64,000 nucleotides of DNA from Leucobacter sp. L43 (GTDB lineage Bacteria > Actinomycetota > Actinomycetes > Actinomycetales > Microbacteriaceae): NCBI RefSeq assembly GCF_016597785.1, contig NZ_JAENJG010000003.1, positions 434,001-498,000 on the forward strand, read 5' to 3'. The notes beneath the pieces are model-generated. The model searched no databases, was not told the DNA's origin, and saw nothing but the letters and a program-made list of their open reading frames with translations. Positions 30,953-39,458 of the stretch are shown piece by piece. Within the stretch, counting starts at the first letter, position 1. Each line of letters opens with the position of its first letter. The position numbers and the translations under genes were made by a program.

Positions 30953-32269
30953 GTGCTGATCTTCATCGAGAACACCCCGCGTGCGTATGCCTGGGGCTCG
31001 ACGGATGCGCTCCCCGACATGCTGGGAACGGCGCCCACCGGCGAGCCGCAGGCCGAGCTCTGGCTGGGTACCCATCCCGGCAGTCCCGCGCATGTCGCGA
31101 AAGCGACCCCCGTGCAGCACACGCTCATCGATCTGGTCGAGAGCGACCCCGAGCGCTACGGCGTCGACGGCGGCCCGCTTCCGTTCCTGCTGAAGGTGCT
31201 CGCGATCGGCGCGCCGCTCTCCCTGCAGGTGCACCCGAACCGCGAACAAGCGGCGGAGGGGTTCGCCGCCGAGGAGGCCGCCGGCGTGCCTCGCGACGCC
31301 CGCGAGCGCAACTACTGCGATCCGACCCACAAACCCGAGCTCCTCGTCGCCTTGAGCGAGGTGACGGCCCTGAGCGGGTTCCGCGATCTCGCGAATGCCC
31401 GCGCAGACCTGCTGCTGCTGGCCGCCGCTGCTCGGGAACTGGGGTTCCTCTCTGGGGCCGAAGGGTTCGAGCGCGCCGCCTGCCGTCTCGTCGGCCGGGA
31501 GGCGGGGGAGTTGCGACGCACCTTCTTGACGTGGGCGTTCAGCGGTGAGCCGCGCATCGTCGAGGCGCTCTCCTGCTTGCCCGAGGTGCTGGCTGCCGCG
31601 GAGTCTGACGCCGTCGGTTACTGGGAACGAGCCGTCGATGAGGGCACGGTCGATTCGGATCGCCTGGCCGCCCTCCGCGCGCTCGCCGCCGCGCACCCCG
31701 GCGATCCCGGAGTGCTCGTCTCGCTGCTCCTCCATCTCGTTCGGCTGGCCCCCGGTGAAGCGATCTTCCTGGGAGCGGGGCAGATCCACGCCTACCTGGG
31801 CGGCGTCGCCGTCGAGGTCATGGCCTCCTCCGACAATGTGCTGCGCGCCGGTCTGACGCAGAAGCACGTCGACATCGATGAGTTGTGCCGCATCGTCGAC
31901 ACGGGCGAGCTCGCCGACCCGCGCTTCCCGGCGGAGCGGCTCGGTCACGGCCTCCTCGCATGGCGACCAGCGGTGCCGGAATTCCAGCTCGTACGGGCGC
32001 GCTTGCGCGAGGCCGAAGCCGAGGCGGGAGCCGGCTACGCCGACGCCGCCGTCCGCATCGATCTCCCGGCAGAGGCGCCCGTCGTGCTCGTCGTCACCGC
32101 CGGCAAAGTCCGCGTGGAGCGCCCCGATGCTCGTCCCGCCGAAGTCGCGAGCGCTCGGCGCGGGCAATCGCTGTACGTGTCGGCGGGGGAACCGATCTGC
32201 ATCACCGGCCACGGCGAGGTCTTCCTCGCCACCATCGGCGATGGCTTCGGCGGCCCTGCAGCCCGGTGA
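30953..32269 (+). CDS. manA: Mannose-6-phosphate isomerase, class I
   Basis: A 438-aa type I phosphomannose isomerase that interconverts fructose-6-phosphate and mannose-6-phosphate. It begins IENTPRAYAWGS and has the zinc-ligand segments LQVHPNREQA and NYCDPTHKPELL, the helical insert, and GQIHAYLGGVAVEVMASSDN. The GTG start at 30953 is set by GGAGGAG at 30942-30948; an ATG two bases upstream is out of frame and closes at once. It would supply GDP-mannose precursors for the glycopolymer genes nearby. Confidence 0.94.
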   Translation: MLIFIENTPRAYAWGSTDALPDMLGTAPTGEPQAELWLGTHPGSPAHVAKATPVQHTLIDLVESDPERYGVDGGPLPFLLKVLAIGAPLSLQVHPNREQAAEGFAAEEAAGVPRDARERNYCDPTHKPELLVALSEVTALSGFRDLANARADLLLLAAAARELGFLSGAEGFERAACRLVGREAGELRRTFLTWAFSGEPRIVEALSCLPEVLAAAESDAVGYWERAVDEGTVDSDRLAALRALAAAHPGDPGVLVSLLLHLVRLAPGEAIFLGAGQIHAYLGGVAVEVMASSDNVLRAGLTQKHVDIDELCRIVDTGELADPRFPAERLGHGLLAWRPAVPEFQLVRARLREAEAEAGAGYADAAVRIDLPAEAPVVLVVTAGKVRVERPDARPAEVASARRGQSLYVSAGEPICITGHGEVFLATIGDGFGGPAAR

Positions 32270-32313
32270 CCGCACCGGTCGCGGCGGACGTCTGGTGGGC
32301 CGCCGAAGGCGAG

Positions 32314-32319
32314 TACACT
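32314..32319 (+). promoter_or_regulatory. -10 box of the RLGSD-repeat membrane protein gene
   Basis: TACACT with 7 nt to the GTG at 32327; leaderless arrangement. It may drive ribF as well. Confidence 0.5.
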
Positions 32320-32326
32320 GATCCGC

Positions 32327-32953
32327 GTGTCGAACGCCGAATCCGAAGCCACCGCATCGCCCGCTGGACCCGCCGCGCGACCCGCGGCGCGCGGCCAGGG
32401 CGAGCCCGGTTCCGGCGAGCCCGGGCGGCTCGGCTCCGATCGGCTCGGCTCAGATCGGCTCGGCTCCGATCGGCTCGGCTCCGATCGGCTCGGCGGCCTG
32501 GGGCGCGTGCTCATCGCGGTCTACATCGTCCTCGCGCTCGCCGCGACCTTCCGCTCCGTCTACCAGATCATCGCGAAGTTCGACGAGGCTCCACTCGCCT
32601 ACTCGCTGTCGGCGCTGTCGGGCGTCGTATACATCATCGCGACGATTGCGCTCATCAAGCGCCGCGGCATCTGGCGCTCGATCGCCTGGGGAGCCCTCAT
32701 CTTCGAACTGAGCGGCGTACTCGTCGTCGGCCTGCTCAGCATCGTCGAGCCGCAGCTCTTCGGCCATCCCTCGGTCTGGTCGTTCTTCGGCAGCGGATAC
32801 CTCTTCATCCCACTGGTGCTGCCGGTGCTCGGCCTCATCTGGCTGCGCAGTACGGGGAGAGCCGCCGCGGCGCAGGCCGCCGAGCGGAGTCCGGCACGAA
32901 CCTCGGCGCAGACGTCGGCGCAGACCCCGGCGAATCCCGGAGGATCCGCCTGA
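32327..32953 (+). CDS. Four-helix membrane protein with RLGSD repeats
   Basis: A 208-aa protein. Residues 1-33 are hydrophilic (Ala/Pro/Gly-rich), residues 34-53 are four RLGSD pentapeptides, and residues ~60-175 contain four hydrophobic segments. The tail is Ala/Thr/Gln-rich. The start is a GTG placed 7 nt after a TACACT box. The stop overlaps the ribF start by 1 nt, so the two are cotranscribed. I do not recognise a characterised family; the membrane part resembles small actinobacterial hypothetical proteins. Confidence 0.7.
   Translation: MSNAESEATASPAGPAARPAARGQGEPGSGEPGRLGSDRLGSDRLGSDRLGSDRLGGLGRVLIAVYIVLALAATFRSVYQIIAKFDEAPLAYSLSALSGVVYIIATIALIKRRGIWRSIAWGALIFELSGVLVVGLLSIVEPQLFGHPSVWSFFGSGYLFIPLVLPVLGLIWLRSTGRAAAAQAAERSPARTSAQTSAQTPANPGGSA
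32426..32493 (+). repeat. 15-bp tandem repeat, four units plus a partial
   Basis: The unit CGGCTCGGCTCCGAT encodes RLGSD in frame. One unit has a single substitution. The near-identity points to recent slippage expansion. Confidence 0.85.
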
Positions 32954-33891
32954 TGCAGATCATCGAATCGCTCGAAGCGATCCGACGCAGCGATTTCTCC
33001 GCCGGCAGCTGCATCGCGATCGGCAAGTTCGACGGGCTGCACCTGGGGCATCAGGCGATTCTCGAGCGCATGCGTGCGACGGCGAACGAGATCGGTGCGC
33101 GCAGCGTGGCGTTCACCTTCGCGAACCATCCCCTGAGCTATCTGCGACCGGAAGCCTGCCCGAGACCCCTCATGAGCCGTGCGCAGCGACTCGAGGCGAT
33201 CGCGGGCCTCGGCCTCGACGCCTGCGTAATGGTCGAGTTCGATGCCGACTTCGCCGCGATCCCGGCCGAGGAGTTCGTCGTCGAGGTGCTCGTCGGCAAG
33301 CTGGGTGCGAAGCACATCCTCATGGGCGCCGATTTCCGCTTCGGGCACCACGGCGCCGGTGACGGCGCTCTGCTGCGCGCGCTCGGCGAGCAGCACGGCT
33401 TCGTCGCGGAGGTGCTCGACTGGGTCGAAGACGACGAGGAGGGGCAGGTCTCGTCCTCGCGCATCCGCGAGGCGCTGCTCGCAGGTGACGTCGAGGGCGC
33501 CGGCCGCATGACGGGCCGCCCCGTGGCGGTGCGCGGCGAGGTGGTGCACGGCGATGCGCGGGGCCGCGAGCTGGGGTTTCCGACCGCTAATCTCGGTGGC
33601 CGCATCGAGGGGCTCGTGCCGGCCGATGGCGTCTACGCGGGATGGGCGGTGCTCGACGGGGTCACCCACCAGGCCGCGATCTCGGTGGGCAACAACCCGA
33701 CCTTCACCCCGGATGAGGTGTCGCGCGTCGAAGCGTACATCCTCGATTTCTCCGGAGACATCTACGGCCGCACGCTCGAGATCCGCTTCGCGCATCGCCT
33801 GCGCGGCACCGAGCGGTTCGACGGTCTCGACGCGCTCATCGTGCAGATGAACGCCGACGTGGCGCTGGCGCGCACCCTGCTCGAAGGCTGA
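32953..33891 (+). CDS. ribF: Bifunctional riboflavin kinase / FAD synthetase
   Basis: A 312-aa enzyme that phosphorylates riboflavin to FMN and adenylates FMN to FAD. The N-terminal adenylyltransferase half shows GKFDGLHLGHQAIL (HxGH) at ~24-37 and the VSSSRIREAL motif; the C-terminal kinase half shows GRELGFPTANL at ~210-220. The ATG at 32953 has GGAGGA 8 nt upstream and overlaps the preceding stop by one base. Confidence 0.95.
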   Translation: MQIIESLEAIRRSDFSAGSCIAIGKFDGLHLGHQAILERMRATANEIGARSVAFTFANHPLSYLRPEACPRPLMSRAQRLEAIAGLGLDACVMVEFDADFAAIPAEEFVVEVLVGKLGAKHILMGADFRFGHHGAGDGALLRALGEQHGFVAEVLDWVEDDEEGQVSSSRIREALLAGDVEGAGRMTGRPVAVRGEVVHGDARGRELGFPTANLGGRIEGLVPADGVYAGWAVLDGVTHQAAISVGNNPTFTPDEVSRVEAYILDFSGDIYGRTLEIRFAHRLRGTERFDGLDALIVQMNADVALARTLLEG

Positions 33892-33974
33892 CCGCGCGCC
33901 CGGGTCTGTGCTGGCACTGCCGCCGCGCCCACGGGCCGGCACCCCCTCGAGCAGCGGCTGATCCCCGCCTTCTT

Positions 33975-33986
33975 GAGAGCGCTCTC
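33975..33986. promoter_or_regulatory. 12-bp palindrome resembling a LacI-family operator
   Basis: GAGAGCGCTCTC is a perfect palindrome with the central GCGC typical of LacI-family sites. It lies 23 bp before a TAGAAT box. No LacI-type gene is in the window. Confidence 0.4.
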
Positions 33987-34009
33987 GCGATCCCGTCCGC
34001 ACCGGATGC

Positions 34010-34015
34010 TAGAAT
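34010..34015 (+). promoter_or_regulatory. -10 box upstream of the SNF2 helicase gene
   Basis: TAGAAT, giving a leader of about 120 nt before the proposed TTG start at 34144. Confidence 0.4.
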
Positions 34016-34143
34016 CGGTAGCACGGTCGCGCTTTCTGCGGTTCGCGAGTCCCATGCCGCGCATGAGGTCAGGCTCCGAACCCGCGAGCGGCCCGCGACT
34101 CGGTACGCGTTCCGAGACTGCAACTCGCCGATCAGGAGATCCA

Positions 34144-36303
34144 TTGGCATCCACCACTGCCACGCGTCAGCCCCAGACGAAGAGCGGCGCGCAGCGCGGC
34201 CAGTCGCGCTCGAACGGGCGCCGCAAGCACACGCACAACGAGGGCATCATCCCGCTGCTCGCACGCGCCGTCCGCGAGGTCGAGGCTTCGGCTCAGCGCG
34301 GCAAGGCGACGCCGGCGAACCGCACGAAGTTCCATGTGATCGCGCTGCTCATGCGCGAGGAACGCGCCCGCGTCAAAACCGATGAGCAGGTGAGCGACTC
34401 CGAGCGCGCGGAGACGCTGAAGCGGCTCGACGGCGTGGCCTCGATCCTCGCGAAGACCGCCGCCCGCGACACGAGTCTGATCACCCTCCTCGAGCCGACG
34501 GCGCCGATCACCGAGGCGACGCGCCTCCTGAAGCGCAAGATGCTGGCGCAGGCCGGCATCGAGCTCCCCGAAGAGGAGAAAGCAGCGCCCGAGCCCGCTC
34601 GTGCGATCGTGCCGCCCGAGCTCGCCGAGCGTCAGGTGGAGCCGGCCGGCATCGAGGCGCGCATGCTCGCGAATCCGTTCTTGAAGCCCGACCTCGCCCC
34701 GCCGAAGCAGCCGACCCCGGTCGTGCGACTCGCGAACTGGGAGCTGCTCGGGCCCCTCCTCAAGTCGTTCGAGCAGGGCGGCGGCGGATCGGCGTGCATG
34801 GACCTCCCCGAACCCCCGGTGCCGGATCGCCTCGCCCCGGCCGGGCGCGAGCTCATGCCGCATCAGGCGCGTTTTCTCGCCAGCGTGCGCGACGGGCACC
34901 GCAGCTTCCTGCTCGCCGACGAGCCGGGCCTCGGCAAGACGGCTCAGTCGGTGCTCGCGGCCTCGGTCGCCGATGCGTATCCGCTGCTGGTCGTCGTCCC
35001 CAATGTCGTGAAGATGAACTGGGCGCGCGAAGTGGAGCGGTGGACGCCGCAGCGCCGGGTCACGGTGATCCACGGCGACGGTCATGACATCGACGCCTTC
35101 GCCGACGTCTTCATCGTGAACTACGACATCCTCGATCGCCACCTGAGCTGGATCTCCGACTTCGGGTTCAAGGGCATGGTCGTCGACGAAGCGCACATGA
35201 TCAAGAACGTGCAGTCGCAGCGCTCCCGCAACGTGCTCGCGATCTCGGAGCGCATCCGCGAACGCACCCCGGGGGTGTCCCCGCTGCTCATCGCCCTGAC
35301 CGGTACCCCGCTCATCAACGACATCGACGACTTCCGGGCCATCTGGCGGTTCCTCGGCTGGATCGAGAGCGATAAGCCTGGGCCCGAGCTCATGGCGCAG
35401 CTCGAGAACAACGGCTGGACGCCGGCGGACTCGTCGTTCTACCCCGAGGCGCGCCAGAGCGTCATCGACATGGGCATCGTGCGCCGCCGCAAGATGGATG
35501 TCGCCTCCGACCTTCCCGCGAAGCGGGTCGTCGACCTGCCCGTCGAGCTCGACGACGAATTCGGCCGCGGCATCCGGGACGCCGAGGCGCAGCTCGCGAA
35601 GAAACTGCTCGATCGCTTCCGCATCGTCAAGCGCGGCAAGCTGGGCGAGAAACTCGATGACGCGGCGATCATCCGCATGGTCGCATCGCAGGAGCTCGAA
35701 GAATCGCACTCCTCCGCGGACGGCCTCAACATCTTCACGATGGTGCGGAAGATCGGCCAGGCGAAGGCCTCGCTCGCGGCGGACTACGCGGCGCAGCTCG
35801 CGCGATCGGTCGGCAAGGTCGTGTTCTTCGCGAAGCACATCGACGTGATGGATCGCGTCGAGCGCCAGCTCGCAGAAGCCGGGCTCAAGACGGTCTCCAT
35901 CCGCGGCGATCAGACCGCGGCGTTCCGCCAGGAGCAGATCGACGCGTTCAACCAGGATCCGGAGGTCGCGGTCGCCGTCTGCTCGCTGACCGCCGCCGGC
36001 GTCGGCGTGAACCTGCAGGCCTCGTCGAACGTGGTGCTCGCGGAGCTCAGCTGGACGGATGCCGAGCAGACGCAGGCCATCGACCGCGTGCACCGCATCG
36101 GGCAGGACGAGCCCGTCACGGCATGGCGCATCGTGGCGGCCCAGACGATCGACGCGAAGATCGCCGAGCTCATCGACGGCAAGGCCGGTCTCGCGGCCCG
36201 TGCGCTCGACGGTGCAGCAGCTCCGGCGGAGGACGCCGATTCGGTGCAGCTGATCGCGCTCATCAGCGTTCTCACGCAGGCCGTGGAACGCTCGCGCGCT
36301 TAG
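34144..36303 (+). CDS. SNF2-family DNA-dependent ATPase / helicase-like protein
   Basis: A 719-aa protein with an N-terminal basic, low-complexity region (residues 1-60), an uncharacterised helical segment, then the two RecA-like SNF2 domains: Walker A DEPGLGKT at ~259, the DEAH box VVDEAHMIKN at ~347, LIALTGTPLIN, and in the second domain SLTAAGVGVNLQ and the VHRIGQ motif at ~650. SNF2 enzymes translocate on DNA and remodel protein-DNA complexes; SMARCAL1-like bacterial members have proposed repair roles. TTG was chosen because AGGAG lies 5 nt upstream. It appears monocistronic. Confidence 0.88.
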   Translation: MASTTATRQPQTKSGAQRGQSRSNGRRKHTHNEGIIPLLARAVREVEASAQRGKATPANRTKFHVIALLMREERARVKTDEQVSDSERAETLKRLDGVASILAKTAARDTSLITLLEPTAPITEATRLLKRKMLAQAGIELPEEEKAAPEPARAIVPPELAERQVEPAGIEARMLANPFLKPDLAPPKQPTPVVRLANWELLGPLLKSFEQGGGGSACMDLPEPPVPDRLAPAGRELMPHQARFLASVRDGHRSFLLADEPGLGKTAQSVLAASVADAYPLLVVVPNVVKMNWAREVERWTPQRRVTVIHGDGHDIDAFADVFIVNYDILDRHLSWISDFGFKGMVVDEAHMIKNVQSQRSRNVLAISERIRERTPGVSPLLIALTGTPLINDIDDFRAIWRFLGWIESDKPGPELMAQLENNGWTPADSSFYPEARQSVIDMGIVRRRKMDVASDLPAKRVVDLPVELDDEFGRGIRDAEAQLAKKLLDRFRIVKRGKLGEKLDDAAIIRMVASQELEESHSSADGLNIFTMVRKIGQAKASLAADYAAQLARSVGKVVFFAKHIDVMDRVERQLAEAGLKTVSIRGDQTAAFRQEQIDAFNQDPEVAVAVCSLTAAGVGVNLQASSNVVLAELSWTDAEQTQAIDRVHRIGQDEPVTAWRIVAAQTIDAKIAELIDGKAGLAARALDGAAAPAEDADSVQLIALISVLTQAVERSRA

Positions 36304-36417
36304 CTCGCAGGCGTTCCCAGCGCGGTCGGACGGAGATTCGGCCGGCCGCGCTGGACTGGCCGATTCTGTGCCGAAATTTGGCGAGAATGGCGGTGTCCGC
36401 TTCGATCCTGCCAAAGC

Positions 36418-36423
36418 TAGGGT
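36418..36423 (+). promoter_or_regulatory. -10 box of pfkA
   Basis: TAGGGT, about 52 nt before the proposed ATG, followed by a 16-bp palindrome. Confidence 0.35.
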
Positions 36424-36428
36424 GGAAC

Positions 36429-36444
36429 GGGGCGAGCTCGCCCC
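36429..36444. promoter_or_regulatory. 16-bp perfect palindrome in the pfkA leader
   Basis: GGGGCGAGCTCGCCCC sits just downstream of the -10 candidate and 31 nt before the pfkA ATG. It could be a repressor site or an RNA hairpin with an AGCT loop. Confidence 0.45.
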
Positions 36445-36475
36445 AGAACTCGCGCGCCACAGAATGAGGAGTCGC

Positions 36476-37513
36476 ATGCGCATCGGTGTCCTGTGCTCAG
36501 GGGGAGACAGCCCCGGAATGAACGCTGCCATCCGCGGAGCAGTGCTTCGCGGTGTCGAGGTCCACGGCTTCGAGATGGTCGGATTCATGGACGGGTGGCG
36601 CGGCTTCCACGAAGACGACCGCGTGCCGCTCGATCGCGCAGCAGTGCGCGGCATCTCTCCGCTCGGCGGCGTCATTCTCGGAACGAGCCGGGTGCAGCCG
36701 TTCCTGTCGGGGCGCGGCGATGAGGCAGACATCCAGGCGATCCGGGATCGCGTCGAGGAGTACGGCGTCGACGCCTTCCTGCTGATCGGCGGAAACGGCA
36801 CGCAGACCGTCGCGCAACTCCTCACCGAGCACGGCATTCCCGCGATCGGCCTCCCGAAGACGATCGACAACGACCTCAGCGGCACCGACTACACCTTCGG
36901 CTTCGACACCGCGGTCTCCATCGCCTCCGAGGCGATCGACCGCCTCCGCACCACCGGTGATTCCCACCGCCGCTGCATGGTGCTCGAGGTGATGGGCCGC
37001 GACGTAGGCTGGATCGCATTGCACGCCGGCATGGCCGGTGGCGCGCAGGTCACCCTCGTCCCCGAGTTTCCCGAGTCCATCGAGCAGATCAGCGAATGGG
37101 TGCTGAGCGTGCGCGATCGCGGCAGATCCTCACTCGTCGTCGTCGCCGAGGGCTTCCGACTCGCGGGAAACGAGGCGCAGACCACGCGCGACGGGCTCGA
37201 CGGGTTCGGGCGCAAGCGCCTCGGAGGCGTCGCCGAGGTGCTCGCTCCGCTCATCGAACAGCGGACGGGGATCGAGACGCGGGCCACAGTACTCGGGCAC
37301 GTGCAGCGGGGCGGATCCCCGACCGCCTTCGACCGCGTGCTCGCGACCCGAACGGGAATCGCGGCGGCCGACGCCGCCGAAGCGGGGCAGTGGGGCACCA
37401 TGGCCGGCCTGCGGGGCGATCGCATCGCGATGGTGCCGCTCGCCGAGGCCGTCGGCCACTTGAAGACCGTGCCGGAGGCGCGTTACGAGGAGGCGCGCCT
37501 CAACTTCGGGTGA
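36476..37513 (+). CDS. pfkA: 6-phosphofructokinase
   Basis: A 345-aa phosphofructokinase that phosphorylates fructose-6-phosphate in glycolysis. Visible are CSGGDSPGMN (7-16), the phosphoryl-donor loop GGNGTQ (105-110), the catalytic PKTIDNDLSGTDYTFG region (127-142) and a MGRDVGWIA stretch. Gly after GGN favours ATP over pyrophosphate, but Lys at the PKTIDND position is shared with PPi-type enzymes, and the usual Asp/Glu of the GGDG/GGEG loop is Asn here. Donor specificity is therefore uncertain. The ATG at 36476 follows GAGGAG by 4 nt; an in-frame ATG at 36464 is possible. Confidence 0.92.
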   Translation: MRIGVLCSGGDSPGMNAAIRGAVLRGVEVHGFEMVGFMDGWRGFHEDDRVPLDRAAVRGISPLGGVILGTSRVQPFLSGRGDEADIQAIRDRVEEYGVDAFLLIGGNGTQTVAQLLTEHGIPAIGLPKTIDNDLSGTDYTFGFDTAVSIASEAIDRLRTTGDSHRRCMVLEVMGRDVGWIALHAGMAGGAQVTLVPEFPESIEQISEWVLSVRDRGRSSLVVVAEGFRLAGNEAQTTRDGLDGFGRKRLGGVAEVLAPLIEQRTGIETRATVLGHVQRGGSPTAFDRVLATRTGIAAADAAEAGQWGTMAGLRGDRIAMVPLAEAVGHLKTVPEARYEEARLNFG

Positions 37514-37518
37514 CGCGC

Positions 37519-37540
37519 TCCGCTCCGAGTGGAGAGCGGA
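37519..37540. terminator. Candidate bidirectional terminator between pfkA and mycoredoxin gene
   Basis: TCCGCTC and GAGCGGA form a 7-bp stem with an 8-nt loop in the 31-bp gap between the two convergent genes. No T-run. Confidence 0.4.
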
Positions 37541-37544
37541 CCGC

Positions 37545-37820
37545 TCAGACGGAGAGTCGCTCCTGCACGTCCTTGAGCGTCGGGTTCGTCGCCGTGGAGC
37601 CGTCGGGGAAGACGAGGGTCGGCACGACCGCGTTCCCGGCGTTCACGGATTTCACGAGCTCTTCCGTTCCCGGGGTGTCCTCGATGTCGACCACGGTGTA
37701 CCCGATGCCCGTCTTGTCGAGCATCAGCTTGAGGCGCTTGCAATAGCCGCACCACACGGTCGAGAACATCGTGACCGTGCCGGCTTCCGGGGTGAACTCG
37801 CTCAGCGTCGCAGTACTCAT
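37545..37820 (-). CDS. Mycoredoxin / glutaredoxin-like protein
   Basis: A 91-aa thioredoxin-fold protein with the redox motif WCGYC at about residues 23-27, the cis-Pro stretch VVPTLVFPDGS, and otherwise glutaredoxin-like sequence. Mycoredoxins reduce protein-mycothiol mixed disulfides; the mycothiol amidase gene in this window supports that this cell uses mycothiol. The ATG is 6 nt after a TACGCT box, indicating a leaderless message. Confidence 0.88.
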   Translation of the reverse strand: MSTATLSEFTPEAGTVTMFSTVWCGYCKRLKLMLDKTGIGYTVVDIEDTPGTEELVKSVNAGNAVVPTLVFPDGSTATNPTLKDVQERLSV

Positions 37821-37826
37821 GGGCAC

Positions 37827-37832
37827 AGCGTA
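37827..37832 (-). promoter_or_regulatory. -10 box of the mycoredoxin gene
   Basis: TACGCT, 6 nt from the ATG at 37820; leaderless arrangement. Confidence 0.5.
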
Positions 37833-37920
37833 CTCGCCGAAGCATGAGGACGCATGAGTCGCCGCACCGAGCCGGGCGGAGGTTCGCTCACGGCGTGCTC
37901 GCGCCCGTTTCCGACATCCA

Positions 37921-38026
37921 GGTGAACGGAACATGAACGGGGAAGGGCCAGCTTGACCTGCCAGGGGCGAGGTGGAACCATGATTACGGCGCTTGCGGGC
38001 CAACCCGGGTTTACGGGAACGTGAAC
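37921..38026. promoter_or_regulatory. PHO-box-like repeats upstream of the phosphate transporter gene
   Basis: GGTGAACGGAACATGAAC at 37921-37938 has two TGAAC units 11 bp apart, and GTTTACGGGAACGTGAAC at 38009-38026 is a second, weaker set. Read on the other strand they are GTTCA-type direct repeats like actinobacterial PhoP boxes. They lie 60-165 bp before the phosphate transporter gene. Confidence 0.5.
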
Positions 38027-38084
38027 ACGAGATGACTTCGCCGGTGTTCGAAAGGACCCCCCGACCCCGAACCGAAAGACGCCG

Positions 38085-39458
38085 GTGGAACTCACCATCA
38101 TCGTGCTGCTGGTCATCGTACTGGCCCTCTTCTTCGACTTCACGAACGGTTTCCACGACACCGCGAACGCGATGGCAACGCCCATCGCGACCGGTGCGCT
38201 GAAGCCGAAGACCGCGGTGATGCTCGCCGCGATCCTCAATCTCGTGGGGGCGTTCCTCTCCACCGAGGTGGCCAAGACCATCTCGGGCGGCCTGATCAAC
38301 GAGGGCGGCGACGGGGTGCTCATCACTCCGGAACTGATCTTCGCCGGGCTGATCGGTGCGATCGTCTGGAACCTCGTGACCTGGCTCTACGGCCTGCCCT
38401 CGAGCTCGTCGCACGCCCTCTTCGGCGGTCTGATCGGTGCGGCGATCGTCGGTGCCGGCGTGGCGGCGATCAACGGGGGAGTGTTCCTGTCGAAGATCCT
38501 GATCCCGATGGTCGCCGCCCCGCTCACCGCCGGCATCGTCGCGTTCACCGCGACCAAGGTGGCCTACGCGATCACCCGCCGCCACGACGGGAAGAAGGAC
38601 GGACGCGGCCGGTTCCGGTACGCGCAGATCGCATCGTCCTCGCTCATCGCGCTCGCGCACGGCACGAACGACGCCCAGAAGACGATGGGCGTCATCACGC
38701 TGACCCTCGTCGCAGCGAACCTGCAGGAGCCCGGCACCGGCCCCCACCTCTGGGTGGTCGTCGCCTGCGCGCTCGCCATCGCGATCGGCACGTACTCGGG
38801 TGGCTGGCGCATCATCCGCACCCTCGGCGCCGGTCTGACCCAGGTGAAGCCCGCGCAAGGCTTCGCCGCCGAGACCAGCAGCGCCGCCACGATCCTCGCC
38901 TCGAGCCACCTCGGGTTCGCGCTCTCCACGACCCAGGTCGCTTCCGGATCCGTCATCGGCTCCGGCCTCGGCCGCCGCGGCTCCAGCGTGCGGTGGCGCA
39001 CCGTCGGCCGCATCGCCTCCGGCTGGCTCTTCACCCTGCCGGCTTCCGGCGCCGTCGGCGCCATCGCGGCCGCGATCGCGCACACCGGAATGATCGGCGT
39101 GATCATCGATGCCGTACTCGGGCTCGCCTTCATCCTGTTCATCTTCTGGCGCTCGAGCCGCAACAAGGTGGACCACTCCAACGCGATCCCAGCGCCGGAC
39201 GTCGCCGAATCGGGGTATGCCGTGCGGATTCGAAAGGGCAAGGTCAAGCCGCCGAAGACGAAGACCGGATCGGTGAAGCCGTTGAGCCCCGTCGCGCAGA
39301 CGGCGATCCGCGACGACGAGGCGGCGAAGGAAGCGGCGCGCGAAGCTGCACGTCAAGCAGCTCTTGAAGCCGAGCGCGCGGGCGACGCGATGCCCGGCGG
39401 GTACGGGCCGATCCCGACCGCCCGAGCGCAGCAGCAGCAGCAGGAGGGCGACCGATGA
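38085..39458 (+). CDS. pit: Low-affinity inorganic phosphate transporter, Pit family
   Basis: A 457-aa membrane transporter with about ten helices that imports metal-phosphate with protons. Family signatures are FDFTNGFHDTANAMATPIAT at the N-terminus and the inverted repeat ALAHGTNDAQKTMGVITL in the second half, with GLPSSSSHALFGGLIGA between. The C-terminal ~85 residues are charged and cytoplasmic, ending with a Gln run. The GTG start lacks a strong Shine-Dalgarno (GAAAG only). Its stop overlaps the next gene by 4 bp. The upstream PHO-box-like repeats suggest phosphate control. Confidence 0.94.
   Translation: MELTIIVLLVIVLALFFDFTNGFHDTANAMATPIATGALKPKTAVMLAAILNLVGAFLSTEVAKTISGGLINEGGDGVLITPELIFAGLIGAIVWNLVTWLYGLPSSSSHALFGGLIGAAIVGAGVAAINGGVFLSKILIPMVAAPLTAGIVAFTATKVAYAITRRHDGKKDGRGRFRYAQIASSSLIALAHGTNDAQKTMGVITLTLVAANLQEPGTGPHLWVVVACALAIAIGTYSGGWRIIRTLGAGLTQVKPAQGFAAETSSAATILASSHLGFALSTTQVASGSVIGSGLGRRGSSVRWRTVGRIASGWLFTLPASGAVGAIAAAIAHTGMIGVIIDAVLGLAFILFIFWRSSRNKVDHSNAIPAPDVAESGYAVRIRKGKVKPPKTKTGSVKPLSPVAQTAIRDDEAAKEAAREAARQAALEAERAGDAMPGGYGPIPTARAQQQQQEGDR

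Noticed and set aside
34132-36885. A 917-codon open frame on the minus strand opposite the SNF2 helicase and pfkA genes
   Set aside because: It is a codon-bias shadow: the plus-strand frames have clear catalytic motifs, and the antisense product is low-complexity with no motif.
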